DNA of 64,000 nt, from assembly GCA_039810085.1 (NCBI GenBank), contig JBDHWG010000001.1, positions 62,001 through 126,000 of the forward strand, read 5' to 3'. Within the stretch, counting starts at the first letter, position 1. Each line of letters starts with the position of its first letter. The notes under the pieces were generated by a model. The model ran no database searches. It was not told where the DNA came from and worked only from the letters and a program-made list of their open reading frames with translations. Made by a program: the position numbers and the translations under genes. Source of the DNA: JBDHWG01 sp039810085. Its GTDB lineage: Bacteria > Chloroflexota > Anaerolineae > Epilineales > JAHCIE01. Positions 10,864 through 19,731 of the stretch are shown one piece after another.

Positions 10864-13800
10864 ATGCTCAAGCGGTTGCTGGTAGTCTTGACCAGCCTGT
10901 CGCTGCTCGCTGGAGCAGTCGCACTTGTCTGGCAGGCATATCCAGCGAAAGCCCAGGGACAGCCACACACCTACACGCTCTACGCGCCCTTCATCGCCAA
11001 AGACGCTTTCCCCAACGGCTCTCCCAGCAGTATTCAGCTCAGCATCAACACCTCCATCGCCAGTAACGGGAACATCAACTACCGCATCCAGATGACCAAC
11101 CTGGCCGACAAGGCCGTCAACGTGCTCCCCCTGGAGTTCGGCTACGACGCCTCTGTCTTGAAGTTCCTGGCTGCTCCGCACACCCCGGATAGCCCAACCC
11201 CTGGCGCGTTGCGCTGGAACAACCTGGCGGGCTACACCGACTTTGGCCCCCTCGGCCCAGCCGGGTCAGCCACGGCCACCCAGAGCTTCACCATCACCAT
11301 GGGCGCCGTGATCTGTCCGCCCAACGGCATCGTGTCGGTGAATGCTCTCGTGAGCGGCGCTATCGACAGCGCCAATCAGGTCATCGCACCGGCCCAGGCC
11401 ACGGCCGGGCAGCAGGTCTGTACCCCTCTACAGATCTCGAAGTCGCTGAATGACCTGCCCAGCCGCCAGGCGCTCGTGCGCGACGTCGTCACCTTTACCA
11501 TCGCCGTCACCAACCCGATTGCCAACGCCACCGCTCCGGCGGCGCTCCAGAACGTCAGCGGCCCGATTGTCGTCGACCGCTTCAACCCCGACGTTCTTGG
11601 CTTCCGCTCGGCGAGCCTCCAGGTCGGGACCGGCGGCTCCACGCCGATCTCGGCGACCACGCCCATTACCGGCACGCCCGTTGGCTCGGTGACGTTCCAG
11701 GACGCCCTGGGGAACGTGACCCTAGCGCCAGGCGAGAGCATGCGCCTCAACGTCGCTTTCAACGTGACGGCGTGCAGCTCGGCGGCCGGCACGACCAACA
11801 CGGGCGAAGTGGATGCGATGGGCGCTCTCAATCAGCCGGTGCGCATCGCCTCCTCCAGCGCCAGCCTGAAGATTATCTGCCCCAACATCCAGGTAACTAA
11901 GAAGGTTCAGTCGCCGGCATCGGGTGTCATCGGCCTGAATGACACCATCACCTTCACCATCGCCGTTCAGGCCGTGGGCAACCAGCCCATCAACATCATC
12001 CCGCTGCAAGACATCTTCGACAACACCATGCTGCAGTACGTCAGCGCCAGCCCCGCGCCCAGCGGCGTGCCCATCGGTGGTAACATCGACTGGGATGACC
12101 TGCTCAAGACGCGCGGCTCAGCCCTGAACCCCGGCCAGACGATCACGGCCACCGTGACGATGAAGGCAATCGGCTGTCCCGTCGGCAGCACGACGGCCAA
12201 CCGCGCCCGCGTCGGCAACGGCATCGCCTCCGGCGGCGGCTTCGGCTTCGGCGTTCCGCAGTCCTCGGACACGATTGAGGTCAATATCGTCTGCCCGCGG
12301 GTGAGTGTCGAGAAGCGCCTGGTCACGCCGCGCAGCGGTTTGATTCAGGAACTCGGCTCGGATGCCGTCTACGAGCTTGTCGTCCGCAACACGGGCAACC
12401 TGCCCCTGGTCACGGTGCCGCTGACGGACACGTTCAACGCCAACCTCTTCGACCTGGTGAGGACGTCCACCCCGCCGTCGGGCAACTCGAACGGGACGCT
12501 GACCTGGGCGAACCTGGCGGCGAACGGGCCGCTGCAGCCCGGCCAGAGCTTCAGCATCCTGACGACACTGCGGGCCAAGGCCTGCCCGGCCATCAACCAG
12601 ACGACGTTCACCAACCGGGCCGGTGTCACGTCTGCCCAGGCGACCTTCCGCACGACGACTCTTTCGGTGCCGGCCAGCCTGTCCTCGGCCGACCTCGACA
12701 TCGTGTGTGCCCAGGTCAAGCTGACCAAGACATTGGTGACGCCACCCGACCGGGTTGTCTCACCCAACGTGTCCGGGCGCAGCACGCTGACGTTCCGCAT
12801 CGACATCACCAACACCGGCAACATCACCGTCACGCGCCTGCCGCTCGTCGACTCGTGGGACCCGGCGTACCTGGAACTCCTGCGTGTCCCCGATACGAAC
12901 TACGCGCCTGACGAGAACATCGCCGGCAAGCTCACGTGGCAAAACCTGGCGGCGGCCGACCGAGGCGGCCCCATGCGGCCCGGCGAGCACCGCTCCATCA
13001 CGATCCTCCTGCGGCCCATCGGCTGCCCGGCGAACCAGACGGTCTACAACGAAGCCGTCATCGACAACGCCCTCGCCATCGCGCAGGGCGCGGGCGTCCC
13101 GACGCCGCTGCCGCGCATCTCAGCGTCCAGCGACGCACGCATCGCCTGTCCAGCCGTCACCGTGGAGAAGACCGTGGAGGTCCAGCCGAACTGCGACATT
13201 ATCGGCGTCAACGATAATGTCACCTTCGACGTGACTGTCCGCAACACGGGCAACAGCACCCTGGCGACGATACCGCTGACGGACACGTATGAGTCTAGCT
13301 ACTTGCAGTTCGTCAGCGCCGAGCCGCAGCCCAATAGCAACACCACATCGGGGAGCGGACAAACTGCCACGGGCTTGCTGACGTGGACCAACATTGCTGG
13401 CCCAATCCCCAACGGCTTCGCCCGCGGCCTGCCGCCCGGTGAGAGCTTCACCGTGAAGGTCACATTCAAGGCGCTGCGCAGCACCGGCGACATCCAGCGC
13501 TCCCCGGCCCGCTACACCCTCAACCGCGCCGGCGTCACGGGCGCTACGGACGAGTATGGCTTCGTGGCCCAACCCGCGATGAGCGCGCCGGCCCGCGTCC
13601 GCATCGCCCAGGCCGACCTGTACATCGAGAAGACTCAGGCAGTCCAGTACCCGATGGTGACCGTCGACCAGACGCTAACCGACACCCTCGGCATGGCCCC
13701 GTGGCCGTCGTCGCAGATGAGCAACAGGGTTGTCGTACCAGGCGAGTTGATTACGTACACCATCCGCTACGGCAACCGCGGCCCGTTCGACGAAGCGCCG

Positions 13801-14838
13801 TTCGTCCGCATCCTGGACATCATCCCGCCCGGCACGCAGTACGTCGGCCACAGCCAGGCCGCCTGTGCCAACAGCGACATCCGCAACGGCTGCTTCATCG
13901 GCACCCTCAGCCCCGGCCAGAACGGTCAGTTCACCGTCACCGTCCGCGTGCCAAACTTGAGCGAGTCGAACGGCCAGATCAAGCCAGGCCAGACGCTCGT
14001 CAACACCATCAGCATCGCCTCCGGCTTCTCGCCGACCGGCCCGCAGTGTGGCGTCGGCGACGTCCTCGGCAGCGACAATACGGCGACGTGGTCGACGGAT
14101 GTCCTGAGCGACTTCGGCGACGCGCCTGTGGTCCCCATCGGCTCCGGCAACACGGCCATACCAGGCTACGGCTCGAACGCCACGGACACCTACAACGGCA
14201 ACTACATCCACGAGTGGCTGGGCCGCGCCGCCAGCGGTGAGCGGTCCGTGACTGACCCCAACGACCCCGACGGCGAGCCGAATGTGTCCAACGTGACGTT
14301 CAACGGTGACCACCACGACGACGGCGTGCTGTTCCGCAACCCGTTCGACACGAACGTGCCGCAGACGCAGCGCGTCTACAGCACGGGTGAGTTGGCCGTC
14401 TCGGCGCGCGTCCTCGTCTCGGTCGCGCGGCTCAACGACAACCGCTACGGCCGCGAGCCTAACAAGCAGATTTACATCACCGCCTGGGCGGACAACAACC
14501 GCAACGGCGTCTTCGGTGACCCGGGTGACATGCTCATGTTCCAGTGGCACGGCTACCCCGGCGGCACCGACGACTACGGCAACACCTGGCCGGCGGACAA
14601 GCCTGGCGTTCAGCTCAACAACATCCCGATCCGCGTGCCGGGTGAGACGGGCTGGATGATCGTGCGTGTGCGCCTGAGCTACGGTGTCCCGCCGACGCCC
14701 AACGGCCCGCTCGACTACGGCGAGACCGAGGATTACCTGATCGGCGTGTTCCCCGGCTACAACTGGGACAACTACCTGCCGCCGCCTGGTCTGCCGCAGC
14801 CGCGGCCGCCCTACACGGCGCCGGGCCTGACTCAGTAA
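10864..14838 (+). CDS. Large secreted DUF11-repeat surface protein with a GEVED domain
   Basis: A 1324-residue exported protein. Residues 1-31 are a signal peptide (MLKRLL...AKAQG). About seven repeated beta-sandwich units of 110-140 residues follow; most begin with an 'xxxTKxVxxP' or 'VEKxVxxP' strand, then 'FxIxVxNTGN', a 'PLxDxF' turn, and end with Cys-Pro before the next unit. This is the DUF11/conserved-repeat pattern of bacterial surface proteins. The last 230 residues begin with FGDAP and end with YGETEDYLIG, which marks a GEVED domain. There is no LPXTG or C-terminal membrane anchor. The start is set by SD AAGGAGG 9 bases before the ATG; an upstream in-frame extension to 10693 has no SD. 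Likely a structural or adhesive fibre. A strong terminator follows. Confidence 0.85.
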   Translation: MLKRLLVVLTSLSLLAGAVALVWQAYPAKAQGQPHTYTLYAPFIAKDAFPNGSPSSIQLSINTSIASNGNINYRIQMTNLADKAVNVLPLEFGYDASVLKFLAAPHTPDSPTPGALRWNNLAGYTDFGPLGPAGSATATQSFTITMGAVICPPNGIVSVNALVSGAIDSANQVIAPAQATAGQQVCTPLQISKSLNDLPSRQALVRDVVTFTIAVTNPIANATAPAALQNVSGPIVVDRFNPDVLGFRSASLQVGTGGSTPISATTPITGTPVGSVTFQDALGNVTLAPGESMRLNVAFNVTACSSAAGTTNTGEVDAMGALNQPVRIASSSASLKIICPNIQVTKKVQSPASGVIGLNDTITFTIAVQAVGNQPINIIPLQDIFDNTMLQYVSASPAPSGVPIGGNIDWDDLLKTRGSALNPGQTITATVTMKAIGCPVGSTTANRARVGNGIASGGGFGFGVPQSSDTIEVNIVCPRVSVEKRLVTPRSGLIQELGSDAVYELVVRNTGNLPLVTVPLTDTFNANLFDLVRTSTPPSGNSNGTLTWANLAANGPLQPGQSFSILTTLRAKACPAINQTTFTNRAGVTSAQATFRTTTLSVPASLSSADLDIVCAQVKLTKTLVTPPDRVVSPNVSGRSTLTFRIDITNTGNITVTRLPLVDSWDPAYLELLRVPDTNYAPDENIAGKLTWQNLAAADRGGPMRPGEHRSITILLRPIGCPANQTVYNEAVIDNALAIAQGAGVPTPLPRISASSDARIACPAVTVEKTVEVQPNCDIIGVNDNVTFDVTVRNTGNSTLATIPLTDTYESSYLQFVSAEPQPNSNTTSGSGQTATGLLTWTNIAGPIPNGFARGLPPGESFTVKVTFKALRSTGDIQRSPARYTLNRAGVTGATDEYGFVAQPAMSAPARVRIAQADLYIEKTQAVQYPMVTVDQTLTDTLGMAPWPSSQMSNRVVVPGELITYTIRYGNRGPFDEAPFVRILDIIPPGTQYVGHSQAACANSDIRNGCFIGTLSPGQNGQFTVTVRVPNLSESNGQIKPGQTLVNTISIASGFSPTGPQCGVGDVLGSDNTATWSTDVLSDFGDAPVVPIGSGNTAIPGYGSNATDTYNGNYIHEWLGRAASGERSVTDPNDPDGEPNVSNVTFNGDHHDDGVLFRNPFDTNVPQTQRVYSTGELAVSARVLVSVARLNDNRYGREPNKQIYITAWADNNRNGVFGDPGDMLMFQWHGYPGGTDDYGNTWPADKPGVQLNNIPIRVPGETGWMIVRVRLSYGVPPTPNGPLDYGETEDYLIGVFPGYNWDNYLPPPGLPQPRPPYTAPGLTQ

Positions 14839-14860
14839 GCCGCAGTATCGTGCAGTCAAC

Positions 14861-14905
14861 GACATCAGCCTCTCCCACGCGGGGAGGCTGATGTCGCTTT
14901 GTTTT
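14861..14905 (+). terminator. Strong rho-independent terminator after the DUF11 gene
   Basis: A 15-bp stem (14861-14875 with 14881-14895, one G-U pair), loop CACGC, then GCTTTGTTTT. It lies 22 bp after the stop. Confidence 0.9.
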
Positions 14906-14977
14906 GACACCATGCAGCGATGCCACTACACTTCCGACGACTCACTCGCCGACACGAGCTAGAAACAGGGCAACACA

Positions 14978-17227
14978 ATGACCGTCGCCAGCACGGGCAC
15001 GGACGACCCCATCAGCGCCCTCATTGCCCAGGAGCTTGACCTGGGCGCGGGCCAGGTCGCGCGAACCATCGCGCTCCTGGACGACGACAACACCGTCCCC
15101 TTCATCGCCCGCTACCGTAAAGAAGTCACTGGCGGCCTGGACGAAGAGCAAATCCGCGCCATCGAGCGCCGCCGCACCTATCTGCGCCAGCTGCGTGAGC
15201 GCAAGGCTGCCGTCCTCGCGTCCATCGCGGAGCAGGGCAAGCTCACCGACGAGCTGCGCGCCCAGCTCGAGGCCGCCACGACGCTCCAAACCGTCGAGGA
15301 CCTCTACCTCCCCTACAAGCCGAAGCGCCGCACCCGCGCCATGATCGCGCGCGAGCGCGGCCTCCAGCCCCTCGCCGACCGCATCCGCGAGCTTCTCGCC
15401 GCGCCGCCCAAAGACCTGGGCAAGCCCGGCGGGCCAGACCTGGCCGCGCTCGCCGCCGAGTTCCTTGGCGAGAACGTGCCGAACGTGGAGGAGGCGCTCC
15501 AGGGCGCGCGCGACATCATCGCCGAGGAAGTGACAGAGGACGCGACCGTCCGCGCCGAGACGCGGACGCTCACCGCCAACGCAGGACGCCTGACGGTCAG
15601 CCTGGCCGACGCCAGCCTGGACCCCACGAAGAAGTACGAACTTTACTACGACTACAGCGAGGCCCTGGACGCCGTTCCGCCGCACCGCTGGCTCGCCATC
15701 AATCGCGGCGAGCGCGAGGGCGTGTTGCGCGTCCACGTGGACGCCCCTACCGAGCGCATCCTGCCGCTGCTGGAAGCCCGCGCGGGCCTCGGCCGCCCTC
15801 TCCCGCCCGCCGCGATGCCCTTCGTCCATCAGGTCCGCGAGGCCGTGGGGGACGGCTATAAACGGCTGCTGGCGCCAGCCATCGAGCGCGAAGTGCGCGG
15901 CGACCGGACAGACGACGCCGACAGCCACGCCGTCCAGATTTTCGCCGCCAACCTGCGCGCCCTGCTGCTCCAGCCGCCACTCTCCGGGCGTGTCACCATC
16001 GGCATCGACCCGGGCATCCGCACCGGCTGCAAGATCGCGGTCGTCGACGCCACGGGCAAAGTCCTGACCACTGGAACCATCTACCCCTTCGAGCCTAAGA
16101 ACGACCGGGCCGGCGCGAAGAAGACACTCTTCGGCCTGATCCGCCATTTCGACGCGACCATCATTGCCATCGGCAACGGCACGGCCTCCCGCGAGACCGA
16201 GGCCCTGGTCGCCGAGGTCATCGGCGAGACGCCCGGCCGCGTCATGTACGCCATCGTCAACGAGGCCGGCGCGTCGGTCTACTCAGCGTCGCCCCTCGCC
16301 CGCAAGGAGATGCCCGACCTGGATGTCTCGCTACGCGGCGCGGTCTCCATCGCCCGCCGCCTGCAGGACCCGCTGGCCGAGCTGGTCAAGATCGACCCAC
16401 AGAGCATCGGCGTCGGCCTCTACCAGCACGACGTCGACCAGCGCGAGCTGGCGGCGACGCTGGATGCCGTCGTGGAGTCGTGCGTCAACCTCGTCGGCGT
16501 CGATCTCAACACCGCGTCGCCGGCCCTGCTGAAGTATGTCTCCGGCTTGACGGCGAAGCAGGCGGAGGCTATCGTCGCCCACCGCGACGCCCACGGCCCC
16601 TTCCGCCAGCGCCGCGAGCTACTGAAGGTCAAGAGCGTCGGCCCCAAGGCCTTCCAGCAAGCGGCGGGCTTCCTCAAGCTCCCCGACGGCGTCAACCCGC
16701 TAGAGAACACGCCCATCCACCCCGAGGCTTACGACGCCGTCGAGCGCCTGTTCGCCCTCATGGACGTCACGGGCCGCGAGAAAGACTTGCCCGCGCGCGT
16801 CCGCGCCTTTCGACAGAAAACGGCGCGGGAGAAAGGCGGCCTGGCGGCCCTGGCGGCGCTGCTGGAGATTGGCGAGCCGACCCTGGCCGACATCCTCGAC
16901 AGCCTGGAGCGGCCCGGCCGCGACCCGCGCGAGGACGCGCCGCCCGTCATTCTGCGGCAGGACGTGCTCTCCCTGGACGACCTGAAAGAAGGCATGGTGC
17001 TGAAAGGCACCGTACGCAACGTCGTGGATTTCGGCCTGTTCGTGGATATCGGCGTGAAGCAGGACGGCCTTGTGCATATCTCCGAGATGGCCGACCGCCG
17101 CATTCGCCACCCCCTGGATGTGGCGCAGGTGGGAGATATCGTCCGCGTCCGCGTATTGAAAGTAGACAAAGAGCGCGGACGGATCGGCCTGAGCATGAAG
17201 GGTATGGCAGGCGATGGAAATAATTAG
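14978..17227 (+). CDS. tex: Tex-family RNA-binding transcription accessory protein
   Basis: A 749-residue cytosolic protein of typical Tex length (720-780). Domains in order: helical N-terminal Tex region (LIAQELDLGAGQVARTI... and FIARYRKEVTGGLDE), a YqgF/RNase H-like domain at about 340-460 (TIGIDPGIRTGCKIAVVDA), helix-hairpin-helix repeats at about 500-570 (VDLNTASPALLKYVSGL), and a C-terminal S1 RNA-binding domain at about 670-745 (GTVRNVVDFGLFVDIGVKQD). Tex binds nucleic acid and influences transcription; its exact function is not settled. It lies alone after a terminator. Its last 14 bp overlap the start of the Ser-rich gene, which suggests translational coupling. Confidence 0.96.
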   Translation: MTVASTGTDDPISALIAQELDLGAGQVARTIALLDDDNTVPFIARYRKEVTGGLDEEQIRAIERRRTYLRQLRERKAAVLASIAEQGKLTDELRAQLEAATTLQTVEDLYLPYKPKRRTRAMIARERGLQPLADRIRELLAAPPKDLGKPGGPDLAALAAEFLGENVPNVEEALQGARDIIAEEVTEDATVRAETRTLTANAGRLTVSLADASLDPTKKYELYYDYSEALDAVPPHRWLAINRGEREGVLRVHVDAPTERILPLLEARAGLGRPLPPAAMPFVHQVREAVGDGYKRLLAPAIEREVRGDRTDDADSHAVQIFAANLRALLLQPPLSGRVTIGIDPGIRTGCKIAVVDATGKVLTTGTIYPFEPKNDRAGAKKTLFGLIRHFDATIIAIGNGTASRETEALVAEVIGETPGRVMYAIVNEAGASVYSASPLARKEMPDLDVSLRGAVSIARRLQDPLAELVKIDPQSIGVGLYQHDVDQRELAATLDAVVESCVNLVGVDLNTASPALLKYVSGLTAKQAEAIVAHRDAHGPFRQRRELLKVKSVGPKAFQQAAGFLKLPDGVNPLENTPIHPEAYDAVERLFALMDVTGREKDLPARVRAFRQKTAREKGGLAALAALLEIGEPTLADILDSLERPGRDPREDAPPVILRQDVLSLDDLKEGMVLKGTVRNVVDFGLFVDIGVKQDGLVHISEMADRRIRHPLDVAQVGDIVRVRVLKVDKERGRIGLSMKGMAGDGNN

Positions 17228-17780
17228 GCGTTTCTTCGAGTGGACATGGCAGTCGCGGCGGAATGCCATCATCGGCATCATCGGCTGCGTGATTATCGCG
17301 TGCATGGGCCTGAACATGATGCTCGGCGCATCGACCGGCCCATCGACGCGCACGTCCTCGTCGCCGAGCGGGCCGGTGAGCGGCGGACCGTCGAGCAGCG
17401 GCGGAGGATACAACTCAGGACCTTTTGGCCTCCCGCCGGTCATCGTGCTACCGGGTGGCGGCGGCAGCTCGAATCGGCCGTCTGTCCCCATCCCAAGCAC
17501 ATCCAGCAACTCCGCGCCGTCGCGTCCGTCGGACAGCGGCTCGTGGGGCAGCTCCACTAGTCCGAAAAGCCCAAGCTCCAGCAGCAAGTCCGACTCAGGC
17601 TCCTGGGGCAGCAGCTCGAAAAGCTCGAGTTCTAGCAGCAGCGGCAAGTCCGACTCCGGCTCATGGGGCAGCTCTAGTCGCCCCAGCAGCAGCACCAAGT
17701 CGGACTCCGGCTCGTGGGGCAGTTCGAAGAGCTCCAGCTCGTCCAAGTCGTCGTCATCCAGCCGTTCCGGCAAGAAATAG
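17214..17780 (+). CDS. Ser-rich repeat protein with one N-terminal membrane segment
   Basis: A 188-residue protein of unknown function. Residues about 17-40 are one hydrophobic segment (NAIIGIIGCVIIACMGL), after a short basic N terminus. The rest is low complexity, over 45% Ser. It has four or five copies of the unit (K)SDSGSWGSS separated by Ser/Lys runs, and ends in a basic RSGKK tail. The ATG lies inside the last codons of tex (14-bp overlap). The regular Trp in each repeat argues against a chance frame. It could be an extracellular glycosylation or phase-separating tail, but nothing proves this. The coding repeats are also DNA repeats that could change copy number. Confidence 0.7.
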   Translation: MEIIRRFFEWTWQSRRNAIIGIIGCVIIACMGLNMMLGASTGPSTRTSSSPSGPVSGGPSSSGGGYNSGPFGLPPVIVLPGGGGSSNRPSVPIPSTSSNSAPSRPSDSGSWGSSTSPKSPSSSSKSDSGSWGSSSKSSSSSSSGKSDSGSWGSSSRPSSSTKSDSGSWGSSKSSSSSKSSSSSRSGKK

Positions 17781-17796
17781 GTCAGCCTTAGCCGGT

Positions 17797-17912
17797 CATT
17801 GCGAGCGCAGCGAAGCAATCCCCGCCCTTGCAACAGACCGTCTATTGTAGGTACAGCATCGTCGTCGTCCGTCACCAGGTTGCTTCGTCGTCCTATCGTC
17901 CTCCTCGCAACG
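17797..17912. repeat. Dispersed CATTGCGAGG element, full copy (inverted orientation)
   Basis: A 116-bp copy with the short end first (CATTGCGAGCGCAGCGAAGC) and the long end last (GTTGCTTCGTCGTCCTATCG...). It lies between the Ser-rich gene and the next plus-strand gene, opposite in orientation to the tandem copies at 29777-30154. Confidence 0.8.
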
Positions 17913-17941
17913 ACTGAGCTTTCCGAAGGGGGTTTTCCGCC

Positions 17942-18727
17942 ATGGGCTTCACGTTCGGCCTCTGTCTCGTGGTCGCCGCCATCATCATCGCCATCGTCAT
18001 CTGGACGGGCTACAAGCGCAGGCAGCAGGCCGCGCCGGGTGGCGCTGCGTCCCCGGCAACCCTCGCGGCAAGCCCCGCTACGGCCCGCGATCCGGCCCTG
18101 CGCGCCAAAAGCATGCTCGACCGGCTCCTCACCGTGCAGCCGGGGCAGACGATTGTCACCGCGATGGACGAATACTACCTGGCGCGGGGCAGCACGACGC
18201 TCAAGGAACTGACGCAGTATGGCGGCTCGGACCAGTGGACACCGACCGGGCGCGAGTTCATCCTCGTCGAGACGCAGGGCGAGAGCAACGACAACGTGGC
18301 CTTCGCCTATCTGCCCTCCGCCGAGGGCGGCGCTCTCCAGCTCTACCGCATGACGGCCCAGAACCCGGCCGGCTGGATGCAGATCCTCGCCGGGACGGAC
18401 GACCGCCCTGGCCCGGCGCGCAACTTCGCCGACCTGGACCAGCGCCAGGATTTGCAAGGGGCCGAGATGGCGAGCATCCAGTTCAAGGCGCTCAACACGA
18501 CGTGGCAGATGACCGACATCGGCGAGGCCGCGTACACGGCGCGCGGCGCGGGTTTCCTGTCCGGCCAGGGCGAGGTGCGCTTCGCCATGGCCCAGGAAGT
18601 GGGCGGCGCGCAGCGGTTGTTCTTCGTCAACTTCCTGCGCGGCGACTCGTCCTCGATGGACGGCCTGTTCACGGGCCAGGAGTACCGCGTCGACATGCTC
18701 AAAGATATCACTCTGCCCGCCCACTAA
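17942..18727 (+). CDS. Membrane-anchored protein of unknown function
   Basis: A 261-residue protein. Residues about 4-23 form one transmembrane helix, then a basic YKRRQQ stretch, an Ala/Pro linker, and a soluble domain of about 200 residues. I do not recognise the family. The soluble part starts LRAKSMLDRLLTVQPGQTIV and contains many Asp/Gln/Gly turns. The ATG follows SD-like GAAGGGGG. It is 18 bp upstream of the next small membrane protein, so the two form an operon. A role in the cell envelope is the most that can be said. Confidence 0.75.
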   Translation: MGFTFGLCLVVAAIIIAIVIWTGYKRRQQAAPGGAASPATLAASPATARDPALRAKSMLDRLLTVQPGQTIVTAMDEYYLARGSTTLKELTQYGGSDQWTPTGREFILVETQGESNDNVAFAYLPSAEGGALQLYRMTAQNPAGWMQILAGTDDRPGPARNFADLDQRQDLQGAEMASIQFKALNTTWQMTDIGEAAYTARGAGFLSGQGEVRFAMAQEVGGAQRLFFVNFLRGDSSSMDGLFTGQEYRVDMLKDITLPAH

Positions 18728-18745
18728 CACACGGAAGGTTGAACC

Positions 18746-19066
18746 ATGCGCTCTTATCGTCTCGCGCTCGGCATCGGCGCCGCCCTCATGATTGTTCTCT
18801 TGCTCGTCGGCATCTTCCAGGACCCGAACGCATTCCTGGCCGACGCCGCGCGCATTCCTCAAGCCTGGGCGTCCCTCGCCCTATGGCTGGCCGTCTCTGT
18901 CCTCGTCTTCTGGCTGGCCGCCGAGGCCATGGCGCGCCTTCTCATCGGCAAGGGGTTGGCCCAGCTGCGCGAGGACGGTGACCAGCAGTTCGAGCAGAAC
19001 CTCGTTCTGGCCGGCCTCATTACCCTGGCGATCCTGCTCCTCGTCGCCCAGGGCCGCGTTCCCTAA
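18746..19066 (+). CDS. Small membrane protein of unknown function
   Basis: A 106-residue protein with three hydrophobic segments (about 6-24, 42-62, 86-102) and a charged stretch between the second and third. No known motif. It follows the 261-residue protein by 18 bp with SD GGAAGG before the ATG. The strict hydrophobic pattern and the operon position support a real gene. Confidence 0.7.
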   Translation: MRSYRLALGIGAALMIVLLLVGIFQDPNAFLADAARIPQAWASLALWLAVSVLVFWLAAEAMARLLIGKGLAQLREDGDQQFEQNLVLAGLITLAILLLVAQGRVP

Positions 19067-19081
19067 GGGACGTGATATGGA

Positions 19082-19567
19082 TTACGGCGCTGTCTGGCTG
19101 ATCAGCGGGAGGTAGACGAGGTGTAGCGGTGTCAGCGCGAAGTCGCGTGTAGGACGTGACCGCAGCTCCGATGTGCTGAAGGTTTGTGTGAACGGCAGGT
19201 AGCCCGCCGCCTCGACCCGCAGCGGGGCTGTGCCGCACGTGAAGTAGTCGCCTGGCAAGAAGAGGCTGTAGCGGCCATCTGGGCCTGTCGTCGCCGAGTA
19301 GGCCCGTGGGAAGCACGACGCCACCGACACAATCGCGTGGGCGAGGCCCTGGCCCGTCCAGGCGTCTGTGACCTGCCCTGTCAGGGTGATATCGCCGCTC
19401 GGCGGTGTCGCGGTTGGGGTAGGTGTGACCGATGGTGTCAGGGTGACGGGCGGCACGCCTGGCGCGGCCTGCGCCCCGGGTAGTGGCTGGCCCAGGGCGA
19501 GGGCGACGAACAGCAGTGACGCCACAATCGCCAACAATCCCACAATGACCGCTCTATGGACTCGCAT
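19082..19567 (-). CDS. Secreted protein with a carboxypeptidase-regulatory-like domain and C-terminal YLPLI motif
   Basis: A 161-residue exported protein. Residues 1-35 are a signal peptide; then comes a Pro/Thr linker (TPSVTPTPTATPP) and one beta-sandwich domain of about 75 residues (ITLTGQVTDAWTGQGLAHAIV... GPDGRYSLFLPGDY), the pattern of CarboxypepD_reg-like domains. It ends VYLPLISQTAP. The same motif ends the large DUF5666 protein at 48-51 kb. The ATG at 19567 follows SD GGAGAA; a longer frame to 19639 has no SD and no signal peptide at its start. It converges on the plus-strand membrane gene with only 15 bp between them. Confidence 0.78.
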   Translation of the reverse strand: MRVHRAVIVGLLAIVASLLFVALALGQPLPGAQAAPGVPPVTLTPSVTPTPTATPPSGDITLTGQVTDAWTGQGLAHAIVSVASCFPRAYSATTGPDGRYSLFLPGDYFTCGTAPLRVEAAGYLPFTQTFSTSELRSRPTRDFALTPLHLVYLPLISQTAP

Positions 19568-19670
19568 GCGTTCTCCTTGCCCCCCGCTCGACAGCCTCCC
19601 CCCGTCAGGCCATCCCTCATTTCCGAACCAGTATACCACAATGTCGGCTCATCGTCGCCTAGAGCAGTCA

Positions 19671-19706
19671 CAAAAAGCAACCGGCTACCCGGGGCAGGGT
19701 AGCCGG
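19671..19706 (-). terminator. Terminator of the double-META lipoprotein gene
   Basis: A perfect 10-bp stem CCGGCTACCC / GGGTAGCCGG (19681-19690 with 19697-19706), followed on the minus strand by TTGCTTTTTG. Confidence 0.85.
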
Positions 19707-19731
19707 TCAAGCCCTCCTCCAGGGCGAGAGA

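Noticed and set aside
14942..16147. A 401-codon open frame on the minus strand
   Set aside because: It is antisense to tex, has no SD and no recognisable domain.
16700..18862. A 720-codon open frame on the minus strand
   Set aside because: It runs opposite to tex, the Ser-rich gene and the 261-residue gene, which have SD sites and family motifs. Its product is a low-complexity reading of GC-rich antisense DNA and passes through a repeat element.
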